Source: Actinoplanes sp. L3-i22
GTDB taxonomy: Bacteria; Actinomycetota; Actinomycetes; Mycobacteriales; Micromonosporaceae
Reading direction: 5' to 3'
Length of the DNA stretch: 64,000 nucleotides
Assembly (NCBI RefSeq): GCF_019704555.1
Contig: NZ_AP024745.1
Span: 9,888,001 to 9,952,000, forward strand
This document shows positions 16,686 through 24,363 of this stretch, in pieces; position 1 is the first letter of the stretch, and each line of letters opens with the position of its first letter. A program made the position numbers and the translations under genes. The notes below the pieces were generated by a model that saw nothing but the letters and a program-made list of their open reading frames with translations, was not told the origin of the DNA and did no database searches.

Positions 16686-16805
16686 GAGCTTTGCGATCCC
16701 ACGGTACGGGGTTGCCACCGTACCCCCGAATCGGGAAGCCGGACCACGGCGGACCCGGCGGAAAATCGCGCGCCCGGCGGGCCGCCGCCCGGTTGGTTTT
16801 TCCGG

Positions 16806-17270
16806 ATGCCGACACGCCGGGCGGTCCCCGCGGACGCCGCCGAACTCGTCCGCCTCCGCGAGGTCATGCTGCGCAGTCTCACGAAGGCGGACTGGAACGA
16901 CGACTGGCGCGAGCCGGCCCGCGCAGCCCTGTCCGAGCTGCTCGCAGCGCCGGAGCCGAGCATCGCGGCCTTCGTCGTCGAACGATCCGGAGGCGGGCTC
17001 GCGGCCTGCGCGGTCGGCACCATCGATCAACGGCTGGGGAGTCCCCACAACCCGCAGGGCCGGGTCGGGTACGTCTACAACGTCGTCACCGACCCGGACA
17101 TGCGGCGGCGTGGATACTCCCGGGCCTGCATGACCGCCCTGCTCGCCTGGTTCGGCGAGCGCGGCGTGCCGGCGGTCGACCTGCGAGCGTCGGCCGAGGG
17201 CGAGCCGCTCTACGCCTCCCTGGGGTTCCGGCGCAGTGCCGAGCCCGGCATGCGGCTGCGACTCACATGA
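16806..17270 (+). CDS. GNAT family N-acetyltransferase
   Basis: A 154-residue acetyltransferase. The acetyl-CoA-binding motif A is visible as VVTDPDMRRRGYSRACMTALLAWF, with the RRRGYS loop, and the last beta strand is LYASLGFRRSAEPGMRLRL. The substrate is unknown. The 3' end overlaps the convergent Clp-N gene by 8 bp. Confidence 0.88.
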   Translation: MPTRRAVPADAAELVRLREVMLRSLTKADWNDDWREPARAALSELLAAPEPSIAAFVVERSGGGLAACAVGTIDQRLGSPHNPQGRVGYVYNVVTDPDMRRRGYSRACMTALLAWFGERGVPAVDLRASAEGEPLYASLGFRRSAEPGMRLRLT

Positions 17271-17877
17271 CCGCGCCGGCCGCCAGCGACCGGGTCAGCT
17301 CGCTCCGCAGGCGGTCGAAGTCGACGCCCTGATCGGCGAGGATCCGCATGGCCAGCCCCTCCCCCTCGCGGATCATGCCGAGCACGATGTGCTCCGGCGC
17401 GATGAACTTGTGCTTCAGCCGCAGCGCCTCCCGCAGCGCCAGCTCCAGCACCTTCTTGTTCCGCCGGGAGAACGGGATGTGCCCGCTGCCCGGCGCCGCG
17501 TAGAACTTGCCGAAGATCTCCCGCTTCTTCGGCGCGGGCCGCGGCAGCCGGAGCGCGCCGGCCCCGAAGTTCTCCTCGATCGCGGCGCGCACCGCGTCCA
17601 GGTCGATGCCGATGGACTTGAGGGCGGCGGCGTCCTCGGCATCCGGGTCCGGCGCGGTCGACGCCTCGTCGTGGGGCCCGGCGTAGCGCACGATCGCGTC
17701 GCGCACCGGCTCCCCTTCGACGCCGGCCTCGTGCAGCACCACCGCCGCGCCGTTCTCCCGGGTCAGCACGGCGAGCAGCACGTGCTCCGTGCCGATCACG
17801 GAATGGCCCAGGTCACGGGCCTCCTGCTGGGCGCCGGTCACGACGGCGCGGGCACCCTGGGTGAACCTCTCGAACAT
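17263..17877 (-). CDS. Clp N-terminal repeat protein without an ATPase domain
   Basis: A 204-residue protein containing two ClpC-type N repeats: MFERFTQGARAVVTGAQQEARDLGHSVIGTEHVLLAV near residue 1, and FSRRNKKVLELALREALRLKHKFIAPEHIVLGMI near 120-155. There is no AAA+ module. In ClpC the N domain binds adaptors and arginine-phosphorylated substrates, so a free-standing copy may act as an adaptor or decoy for the ClpCP protease. It follows a small HTH gene with only one base between them, so they are co-transcribed. The pair is conserved in actinomycetes. Confidence 0.88.
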   Translation of the reverse strand: MFERFTQGARAVVTGAQQEARDLGHSVIGTEHVLLAVLTRENGAAVVLHEAGVEGEPVRDAIVRYAGPHDEASTAPDPDAEDAAALKSIGIDLDAVRAAIEENFGAGALRLPRPAPKKREIFGKFYAAPGSGHIPFSRRNKKVLELALREALRLKHKFIAPEHIVLGMIREGEGLAMRILADQGVDFDRLRSELTRSLAAGAVM

Positions 17878-17878
17878 C

Positions 17879-18115
17879 TCAACCCTCCCGCGGGTCGGTC
17901 ATCGGCATCAGATGAGCATGCTTCTTGTGTACGCCCTGGCGGGTCACGCCGAGCGCGTCGGCGATCTCCTGCCAGGACCAGCCCTTCTTACGGGCATTCG
18001 CCACCTGGAGGTGCTCGAGGCCCTCCAGCAGGCGGCGCAGCGCCACCACCGCGCGGAGGCCGACCCGTGGGTCGGCGCTGCTCGCGGCGGCGGCGAGGTC
18101 GGTTGCCTCGGTCAT
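17879..18115 (-). CDS. Small helix-turn-helix protein paired with Clp-N protein
   Basis: A 78-residue protein whose core is a clear HTH (GWSWQEIADALGVTRQGVHKKHAHL, about residues 45-69). The N-terminal helix (LRAVVALRRLLEGLEHLQV) probably dimerises. Two identical-arm palindromes, GTCAAC-N4-GTTGAC, cover the -35 and -10 of its own promoter, so autorepression is likely. The ATG lies six bases after the -10 (TAGGTT), with no ribosome binding site: a leaderless mRNA. Confidence 0.85.
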   Translation of the reverse strand: MTEATDLAAAASSADPRVGLRAVVALRRLLEGLEHLQVANARKKGWSWQEIADALGVTRQGVHKKHAHLMPMTDPREG

Positions 18116-18118
18116 GTC

Positions 18119-18161
18119 GTCAACCTACGTTGACACCATCCACATGTCAACCCCGGTTGAC
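18119..18161 (-). promoter_or_regulatory. HTH/Clp-N promoter with two operators
   Basis: On the minus strand TTGACA, a 17-base spacer and TAGGTT form a near-consensus promoter. GTCAAC-N4-GTTGAC occurs at 18119-18134 and 18146-18161, with centres 27 bp apart, overlapping the -10 and the -35 respectively. Confidence 0.75.
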
Positions 18162-18174
18162 GGAGGGGAAGGCC

Positions 18175-18180
18175 TAGGCT
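18175..18180 (+). promoter_or_regulatory. -10 element for the aminopeptidase gene
   Basis: TAGGCT lies seven bases before the ATG at 18188. No ribosome binding site. The operator pair for the divergent HTH gene is adjacent and could co-regulate it. Confidence 0.4.
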
Positions 18181-18187
18181 CATCGGT

Positions 18188-19387
18188 ATGGATTGGATCG
18201 AGCGCTTCGCGGACGTCGTCGTCCGAGCCGGAGTCAACGTGCAGCCCGGGCAGGGTGTCGTGCTGAACACCGACACCGCCCACCTGGAGATCGCCCGCGC
18301 GGTCGTCGAGGCGGCCTATGCCGCCGGCGCCGCCTGGGTCGAGCCGATCTGGTCGGACGGCCCGATGCGCCGCTCCGAGGTCGACCACGCGACCCTCGAC
18401 CAGCTGCGGTCGAGCCGGCCGTGGGCGCTGGCGCGCACCCGCGAGTGGGCCGAGCAGGGCGTCGCCTGGATCAGCCTGGTCGGCGACGCCGATCCGCACG
18501 TGCTGGACGGTGCCGACCCGGCCAAGGCCGCCGCGCGGCGGGCCGAGGAGTCGGCGGTCCGGCGCGACGCGGTGATCGGCAAGCTGCGCTGGACGGTGAT
18601 CGGCGCGCCCAACCCCGGCTGGGCCCAGCAGATCTTCGGCGAGCCCGACGTGGACCGGCTCTGGCACGCGGTCGGCACCGCGATGCGGCTCGACCAGGAC
18701 GATCCGGTGGAGGCCTGGCGGCAGCGCGCCGCGACGCTGGCCGCGCGCGGCGCCGCGCTCGACGCGCTGGAGCTGACCGAGGTCCGCTATCACGGCGACG
18801 GCACCGACCTGACCGTCGGCCTGATCCCGGGCTGCGTCTGGACCGGCGGCGGCATGATCGACGAGACCGGCGTGGCGTACATGCCGAACATCCCCACCGA
18901 AGAGGTGTTCACCAGCCCGGATCGGCGCCGCGCCGACGGCGTGCTGCGGGTCACCAAGCCGCTCGCGATGGCCGGTCGCCTGGTCACCGGGCTGCGGCTG
19001 ACGTTCGAGGGCGGGCGGATCACCTCGGTCGCCGCCGACGAGGGCGCCGACATCGTCGAGGCGCAGCTGGCCACCGACGAGGGCGCGCGCTACCTGGGCG
19101 AGGTGTCGCTGGTCGACCGGGACAGCCGGATCGCGCAGGCCGGCATCGTCTTCCACAACACGCTCTTCGACGAGAACGCGGGCTGTCACGTGGCGTGGGG
19201 GCAGAGCTTCCCGTTCGCGGTCCCGGGCGGGGTCGCGATGAGCCACCAGGAGCGCAGCGCGCTCGGGCTGAACACGTCCGGCGTGCACACCGACATCGTG
19301 GTGGGCGGCGAGGGGATCACGGTGACCGGCACCGGTCCGAAGGGGACGGTCGACATCATCCGCGACGACGAGTGGGTGCTCGGCTGA
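18188..19387 (+). CDS. M29-family aminopeptidase
   Basis: A 399-residue metallo-aminopeptidase of the AmpS/AmpT/PepS family, at the usual family length. The active-site signatures of the C-terminal domain are present: MPNIPTEEVFTSPD, GARYLGEVSLVD, LFDENAGCHVAWGQ and NTSGVHTDIVVG, giving the expected Glu, Glu, His, His and Asp metal ligands. It is cytoplasmic and removes N-terminal residues from peptides, a plausible downstream step of Clp proteolysis. It diverges from the HTH/Clp-N operon and shares its control region. Confidence 0.92.
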   Translation: MDWIERFADVVVRAGVNVQPGQGVVLNTDTAHLEIARAVVEAAYAAGAAWVEPIWSDGPMRRSEVDHATLDQLRSSRPWALARTREWAEQGVAWISLVGDADPHVLDGADPAKAAARRAEESAVRRDAVIGKLRWTVIGAPNPGWAQQIFGEPDVDRLWHAVGTAMRLDQDDPVEAWRQRAATLAARGAALDALELTEVRYHGDGTDLTVGLIPGCVWTGGGMIDETGVAYMPNIPTEEVFTSPDRRRADGVLRVTKPLAMAGRLVTGLRLTFEGGRITSVAADEGADIVEAQLATDEGARYLGEVSLVDRDSRIAQAGIVFHNTLFDENAGCHVAWGQSFPFAVPGGVAMSHQERSALGLNTSGVHTDIVVGGEGITVTGTGPKGTVDIIRDDEWVLG

Positions 19388-19417
19388 GCGTGCCCAGCCG
19401 AGCCGGCGACCTCCCGG

Positions 19418-19543
19418 TCAGGACATCAACAGCAGCGCGGTGGTGCCCATCAGCACCAGCAACAGCACCGCGACGAGCAGGCCCGTCTCGGCTGATTCGG
19501 TGGTCTCCGGAACGGCTGTGGTGGTCATCGGCTCACTGCTCAT
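19418..19543 (-). CDS. 41-residue single-pass membrane protein
   Basis: A very short gene starting MSSEPMTTTAVPETTESAETG and ending in one hydrophobic helix (LLVAVLLLVLMGTTALLLMS). The ATG has an excellent ribosome binding site (GGAGGAA, seven bases upstream), which argues it is real. It sits head-to-head with the phospholipase D-like gene, starting 81 bp away. No family recognised. Similar one-helix peptides often tune a membrane complex or are toxins of type I systems, but nothing here proves either. Confidence 0.6.
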   Translation of the reverse strand: MSSEPMTTTAVPETTESAETGLLVAVLLLVLMGTTALLLMS

Positions 19544-19624
19544 GACGGTGTTCCTCCGCAGGTTGACGCACGACGATCGGGGGTAAACGCGACGATCGGC
19601 AGGGGTGGGCGCAACGATCGAGGG

Positions 19625-21283
19625 GTGATCGCGTTGGAAGTGCGCGGAGCGGTCAGTGGACATACGGTTGAGGGCGTCGTCGACCTCGGAGGGTTGCCCG
19701 TGCCATCGGAGGACTGGCTGCTGACCGCCGCCGAACGCGGCAACCCACACACTGATTTACCCGTCTGGTGTGCAGGAAACACAGTTGAATCACTTATTCA
19801 CGGAAAAACGTACTTCTCCCGACTTACCACGGAAGTGGAGAAGCTCGACGCCGGTGATCATCTGTTCTTCACCGACTGGCGGGGCGATCCGGACGAGCTG
19901 ACCACCGACGACGGGCCGACGATCGGCGAGCTGTTCGCGGCGGCGGCCCGGCGCGGGGTGATCGTCAAGGGCCTGCTCTGGCGCTCCCATCTGGACAAGA
20001 TGGCGTACAGCGAGGAGGAGAACCGCAACCTCGGCGACCAGATCCGCGAGGCCGGCGGCGAGGTGCTGCTCGACCAGCGGGTCCGGCGCGGCGGCTCGCA
20101 CCACCAGAAACTCGTGGTGCTGCGGCATCCCGGGCACCCCGAGCGGGACATCGCGTTCGCCGGCGGCATCGACCTGTGCCACAGCCGCCGGGACGACGCC
20201 GACCATCACGGCGATCCGCAAGCGGTGCGGATGGCGAAGGCGTACGGCCCCACCCCGCCCTGGCACGACATCCAGCTGGCGCTGCGCGGGCCGGTGGTCG
20301 GCGCGCTCGACCTGTCGTTCCGGGAGCGCTGGTGCGACCCGGCGCCGCTCGACCAGCACGGCCCGATCTCCACGCTCGCCGACAAGTTCAAGCACGCCGA
20401 CCTGCACGCGGACCGGCTGCCCGAGCAGCCGCCGGACCCGCCGGAGTGCGGTCCGATGGCCGTGCAGGTGCTGCGGACATATCCGGCGATGCGCCCGAAA
20501 TACTCGTTCGCCCCGCTCGGCGAGCAGACCGTGGCCCGCGGCTACACCAAGGCGATCAAGCGCGCCCGCCGGCTGATCTACCTGGAGGATCAGTACCTCT
20601 GGTCGGCCGAGGTGGCCGAGCTGTTCGCCCAGGCGCTGCGCGACAACCCCGAGCTGCACCTGATCGCGGTCGTGCCACGCCACCCGGACGTGGACGGCCG
20701 GTTCGCGCTGCCGCCCAACCAGGTCGGCCGGGAACAGGCCATCGACCTGTGCAAACATGCCGCGTCCGATCGAGTGCACGTCTTCGACCTGGAGAACCAC
20801 GAGGGCACGCCGATCTACGTACACGCGAAGGTCTGTGTGATCGACGACGTGTGGTGCAGCGTGGGCAGCGACAACTTCAACCGTCGTTCGTGGACGCACG
20901 ACAGCGAGCTGTCCAACGCGATCCTGGACGCGACGCGCGACGAACGGGAGCCGGTCGACCCGGCCGGGCTCGGCGACGGCGCCCGGCACTTCCCACGGGA
21001 GCTGCGGCTCGCGCTGACCCGCGAACACCTGGACCGCCAGGACGGCGACAATCAAGATCTTTTAGACCCGATTGCGATGGTACGAACGTTGGACGCCGCC
21101 GCCGAGGCCCTCCGCGACTGGCGCGACGGCGGCCGCCGTGGGCCACGCCCGCCGGGCCGGCTGATCCCGCACGAGACCGAGCGGCTGCCCTGGTTCCAGC
21201 GGCTCTGGGCGACCCCGGTCTACCGCCTGATGTATGACCCGGACGGCCGCCCGTGGCGCGATCGCCGGGCCGGCCGATGGTGA
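19625..21283 (+). CDS. Phospholipase D-like phosphodiesterase
   Basis: A 552-residue protein with two HKD-type motifs, one per half. The first is SHHQKLVVLRHPG with GGIDLCHSR just after (about residues 158-188). The second is YVHAKVCVIDDVWCSVGSDNFNRRSW (about 398-425). The spacing resembles eukaryotic-type PLD rather than short bacterial nucleases. No signal peptide is evident, so it probably acts at the cytoplasmic face. It hydrolyses or transfers phosphatidyl groups. The substrate is unproven. Starts with GTG. Confidence 0.85.
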   Translation: MIALEVRGAVSGHTVEGVVDLGGLPVPSEDWLLTAAERGNPHTDLPVWCAGNTVESLIHGKTYFSRLTTEVEKLDAGDHLFFTDWRGDPDELTTDDGPTIGELFAAAARRGVIVKGLLWRSHLDKMAYSEEENRNLGDQIREAGGEVLLDQRVRRGGSHHQKLVVLRHPGHPERDIAFAGGIDLCHSRRDDADHHGDPQAVRMAKAYGPTPPWHDIQLALRGPVVGALDLSFRERWCDPAPLDQHGPISTLADKFKHADLHADRLPEQPPDPPECGPMAVQVLRTYPAMRPKYSFAPLGEQTVARGYTKAIKRARRLIYLEDQYLWSAEVAELFAQALRDNPELHLIAVVPRHPDVDGRFALPPNQVGREQAIDLCKHAASDRVHVFDLENHEGTPIYVHAKVCVIDDVWCSVGSDNFNRRSWTHDSELSNAILDATRDEREPVDPAGLGDGARHFPRELRLALTREHLDRQDGDNQDLLDPIAMVRTLDAAAEALRDWRDGGRRGPRPPGRLIPHETERLPWFQRLWATPVYRLMYDPDGRPWRDRRAGRW

Positions 21284-21347
21284 CAGGTGTAGCTAGGCAT
21301 ACCCCGATTCGGCGGCCAACCGGATGGGCCGGAACCGCCCCGCTGCA

Positions 21348-21353
21348 TACGGT
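21348..21353 (+). promoter_or_regulatory. -10 element for the two-component system
   Basis: TACGGT is six bases before the GTG at 21360, the same spacing seen at other leaderless genes in the window. This is the main reason for choosing that start over the ATG at 21324. Confidence 0.35.
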
Positions 21354-21359
21354 GAACCG

Positions 21360-22637
21360 GTGTCCACCACCAGTTTGACCGCGTCCCTGCGGGACCGCCG
21401 CTACGTGCTCACGGCCTGGCCGTGGCGCTCGGTGACGTTCCTCGCCACCACGGCGGTCATCGTCGCGCCCCTGTCCTTCGGCCTCGCCGTGCTGCTGCTG
21501 CCGCTGCTGGTCTCGGCCCGGCGGCTGGTCCACGGCAACCTGCCCAGCCCGGCCATCCTGTTCCTGCTCGTGGTCTCCGCGGCGCTGCTGTTCGTCGGTT
21601 CCCCGCTGGTCGCGGTGCCGGTCGCCGCGCTGGAGCGCCGCCGCCTGCGCCTGGTCGACCCGCGCCCGCTGCGCGCCGGCCGCCGGCCCGGCGACCTCGG
21701 TGGCCTCTACCGGGACGAGGCGACCTGGCGGGCGGTGCTCTACACGGTGCTGCTGGCCGTGTTCGCCCCGCCGGTCTTCCTCGCCGCGTTCATCGCGCTG
21801 CTCGCCGACGCGCTGATGATCGCCAGCCCGTTCGGCCTCGGCACCTGGCAGTTCGGCGCCTACACCGTCGACGGCGGCCCGCGCAGCATCCCGCTCGCCC
21901 TGGTCGGGCTGGCGGTCGCGCCGGCCCTGCTCTACCTGGCCGGGGCGCTGGCCGCCGGGCACGCGATGCTGGCCCGCCGGCTGCTCGGCGGCGGCGATCC
22001 GCTGCGCGACCAGCTCGGCGAGGTGTCCCAGTCCCGGGCCCGGCTGGCCGACGCGTTCGACGCCGAGCGCCGCCGGATCGAACGGGACCTGCACGACGGT
22101 GCCCAGCACCGGCTCACCAGCCTCACCCTGCACCTGGGCATGGCCCGGCTCGACCTGCCGCCGGACTCCCCCGCCGCCGAGCCGCTCGGCCTCGCGCACA
22201 CCCAGGCGAAGGAGCTGATGGTGGTGCTGCGCGACCTGGTACACGGCATCCGCCCGCAGGTGCTGACCGACCTCGGGCTGCCGGCCGCGCTGCGCGAGCT
22301 GGCGGCGAGCTCGCCGGTCCCGGTCGTCGTCGAGGCCACGATCACCACCCGGCCGCCGGAGAGCATCGAGACCACGGCGTACTTCGTGGCCGCCGAGGCG
22401 CTGACCAACATCGCCAAGCACGCCCGGGCCACCGCGGCCAGCGTGCGGGTCACCGGCGACGGCACCCGGGTCGACCTGGAGATCCAGGACAACGGCCGGG
22501 GCGGCGCGGATCCGCGGATGGGCACCGGGCTGACCGGCCTCGCCGACCGGGTGGCCGCCGCCGGGGGCCGGTTGCTGCTGGCCAGCCCGGCCGGCGGGCC
22601 GACGCTGATGCGGGTCGAGCTGCCGTGCCCGCGATGA
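21360..22637 (+). CDS. NarL-type sensor histidine kinase
   Basis: A 425-residue membrane kinase. Membrane segments at about 25-52, 60-85, 125-150 and 175-210 carry the sensor. The phosphoacceptor box is RRRIERDLHDGAQHRLTSL with the histidine near 245 (HisKA_3 type). The ATP-binding domain shows ALTNIAKHARAT (N box) and DNGRGG with GTGLTGLADRVAAAGG (G boxes). It overlaps the response regulator by 4 bp (ATGA), so they form one two-component unit. The signal is unknown. The ATG 36 bp upstream is an alternative start. Confidence 0.9.
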   Translation: MSTTSLTASLRDRRYVLTAWPWRSVTFLATTAVIVAPLSFGLAVLLLPLLVSARRLVHGNLPSPAILFLLVVSAALLFVGSPLVAVPVAALERRRLRLVDPRPLRAGRRPGDLGGLYRDEATWRAVLYTVLLAVFAPPVFLAAFIALLADALMIASPFGLGTWQFGAYTVDGGPRSIPLALVGLAVAPALLYLAGALAAGHAMLARRLLGGGDPLRDQLGEVSQSRARLADAFDAERRRIERDLHDGAQHRLTSLTLHLGMARLDLPPDSPAAEPLGLAHTQAKELMVVLRDLVHGIRPQVLTDLGLPAALRELAASSPVPVVVEATITTRPPESIETTAYFVAAEALTNIAKHARATAASVRVTGDGTRVDLEIQDNGRGGADPRMGTGLTGLADRVAAAGGRLLLASPAGGPTLMRVELPCPR

Positions 22638-23281
22638 CCACGCGCGTGGTCCTGGCCGAGGACGGGGTGCTGCTGCGCGAGGGGCTGATCGGGGTGCTGG
22701 GACGGTTCGGCTTCACCGTGGTGGACGCGGTGGGCGACGCCGAGCACCTGATCGCCGCGGTCGGCGTGCACCAGCCGGACCTGGTGATCACCGACATCAA
22801 GATGCCGCCGGACTTCCGGGACGAGGGGCTGCGGGCCGCGGTGCGGTTGCGCGAGGAGCGACCCGGGCTGCCGGTGGTGGTGCTGAGCCAGTACGTGCAG
22901 GAGGAGTACGCGTCCGACCTGATCGGCACCGGCGACGGGGTCGGCTACCTGCTGAAGGACCGGGTCGCCGACATCGAGGACTTCGTGGCCGCGCTGCGTG
23001 ACGTGCTGGCCGGCGGCACCGTCATCGACCCGGAGGTGGTGCGGCGGCTGCTGCACCGGCCCCGGGACCCGCTCGCCGGGCTCTCCCCGCGGGAACGGGA
23101 GGTGCTCGCGCTGATCGCCGAGGGCCGGTCGAACTCGTCGATCGCCGGCGCCCTGTTCGTCAGCGAGACCGCGGTCGGCAAGCACGTCGGCAACATCCTG
23201 GCCAAGCTCGGGCTGCCGCCGACCGACGACGCGAACCGCCGGGTGATGGCGGTGCTGACCTATCTCGGCGCCCGGCCCTGA
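22634..23281 (+). CDS. LuxR/NarL-family response regulator
   Basis: A 215-residue protein. The receiver domain has acidic pocket residues near 9-10 and the phosphoacceptor Asp54 in VITDIKMPPDF. The C-terminal LuxR HTH (LSPREREVLALIAEGRSNSSIAGALFVSETAVGKHVGNIL) is intact. It is activated by the upstream kinase and then binds DNA. Its targets are unknown. The 3' end overlaps the convergent methyltransferase gene by 22 bp. Confidence 0.92.
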   Translation: MTTRVVLAEDGVLLREGLIGVLGRFGFTVVDAVGDAEHLIAAVGVHQPDLVITDIKMPPDFRDEGLRAAVRLREERPGLPVVVLSQYVQEEYASDLIGTGDGVGYLLKDRVADIEDFVAALRDVLAGGTVIDPEVVRRLLHRPRDPLAGLSPREREVLALIAEGRSNSSIAGALFVSETAVGKHVGNILAKLGLPPTDDANRRVMAVLTYLGARP

Positions 23282-24363
23282 ACGATCTGCCAGGTGTGCG
23301 GGACCCAGATCGGGGCGGCCGGGTCACCGTCCAGGGCGAGGCCGACCTGCCACCCGCGCATCTCCGGGCGGCCCAGCTCCAGCCAGCGGTCGATCAGCGT
23401 GGTGGCCACGGCGGTGCAGCGGGCCGCCTCGGGGCCACCCGCGTGCACCGAACCGTCCGGCTGGATCGCCGCGCCACCGCTGCCCGCCTCGTCCAGCAGC
23501 ACCAGCCGGGTCCGGTCCCAGTCGGCCGGCGTGGCCAGGGTGGCGCGCCGGTGCCAGGCGCCGACGGCATACCAGAGGTCGCGGTAGGCGACCGTCGTCA
23601 ACGGCGGCGACCAGCGCGCCGGAGCGGTCTCGGCCAGCTCCGGAAGAGCACCGGCGGACGACGGATGACTGCCGGCGTGCCGGGCGCCGAGCGGGCCGGC
23701 GGCGGCCATGAAACCGGACGAGCAGACCACCGCGGCGGTCGCCGGGTCGCCCGGGCGCACAGACAGGACCGGGTGGTGGCCGGCGTGCTCGACCGGGGCG
23801 ATCACCAGGCCGTCCGGCGCGAGCTGGGCGAACCAGTGCGGGGACAGGCCGGCGACACCGACGGTGACGATGATCCGGTCGTACCGTGCGTCGGGGTCGC
23901 CGAGATAGCCGTCGCCGGCGGTGACCCGCACCCCGGTGATGCCGGCCCGGTCCAGCGCGGCGCGCGCCCGGACGGCCACGTCCTCCTGAACGTCCACACT
24001 GGTCACCTCGGCGCCGAGGGTCGCCAGCAGGGCGGCGTTGTAGCCGGTGCCGGCGCCGATCTCGAGCACCCGCATGCCGGGGCGGACGTCCAGCGCCCGC
24101 AACATGATCGCCATCAGCGACGGCTGGCTGGACGAGCTGATCGGCACGTCACCGTTCAGCTTGGTGACCAGGACGTCGTTGCGGTACACCGTGGCCAGGA
24201 AGTCCGGGTCGGCGGGCGCCACCCAGCCACCGTCGCGGCGGCGGAAGCCGGTCGGCACGAACAGCTCGCGGGGCACCGTCGCGAACGCGGCGGCCAGCTC
24301 CGGCGTCAGGTGCACGCCGTCCTGCCGGATCAGGTCGAGGTAGTGCCGCCGAGTGTCCGCCAT
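23260..24363 (-). CDS. PIMT-like protein methyltransferase
   Basis: A 367-residue SAM-dependent methyltransferase. The first 200 residues match protein-L-isoaspartate O-methyltransferase: VPRELFVP, ISSSSQPSLMAIML (in place of the usual TISQP motif), then motif I VLEIGAGTGYNAALLA and DRIIVTVG. The extra 150-residue C-terminal domain occurs in actinobacterial PIMT homologues linked to ribosomal-peptide maturation or general repair. No precursor peptide gene is visible nearby. It overlaps the phosphotransferase gene upstream by 34 bp, and a ribosome binding site is weak, so translation may be coupled. Confidence 0.82.
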   Translation of the reverse strand: MADTRRHYLDLIRQDGVHLTPELAAAFATVPRELFVPTGFRRRDGGWVAPADPDFLATVYRNDVLVTKLNGDVPISSSSQPSLMAIMLRALDVRPGMRVLEIGAGTGYNAALLATLGAEVTSVDVQEDVAVRARAALDRAGITGVRVTAGDGYLGDPDARYDRIIVTVGVAGLSPHWFAQLAPDGLVIAPVEHAGHHPVLSVRPGDPATAAVVCSSGFMAAAGPLGARHAGSHPSSAGALPELAETAPARWSPPLTTVAYRDLWYAVGAWHRRATLATPADWDRTRLVLLDEAGSGGAAIQPDGSVHAGGPEAARCTAVATTLIDRWLELGRPEMRGWQVGLALDGDPAAPIWVPHTWQIVQGRAPR

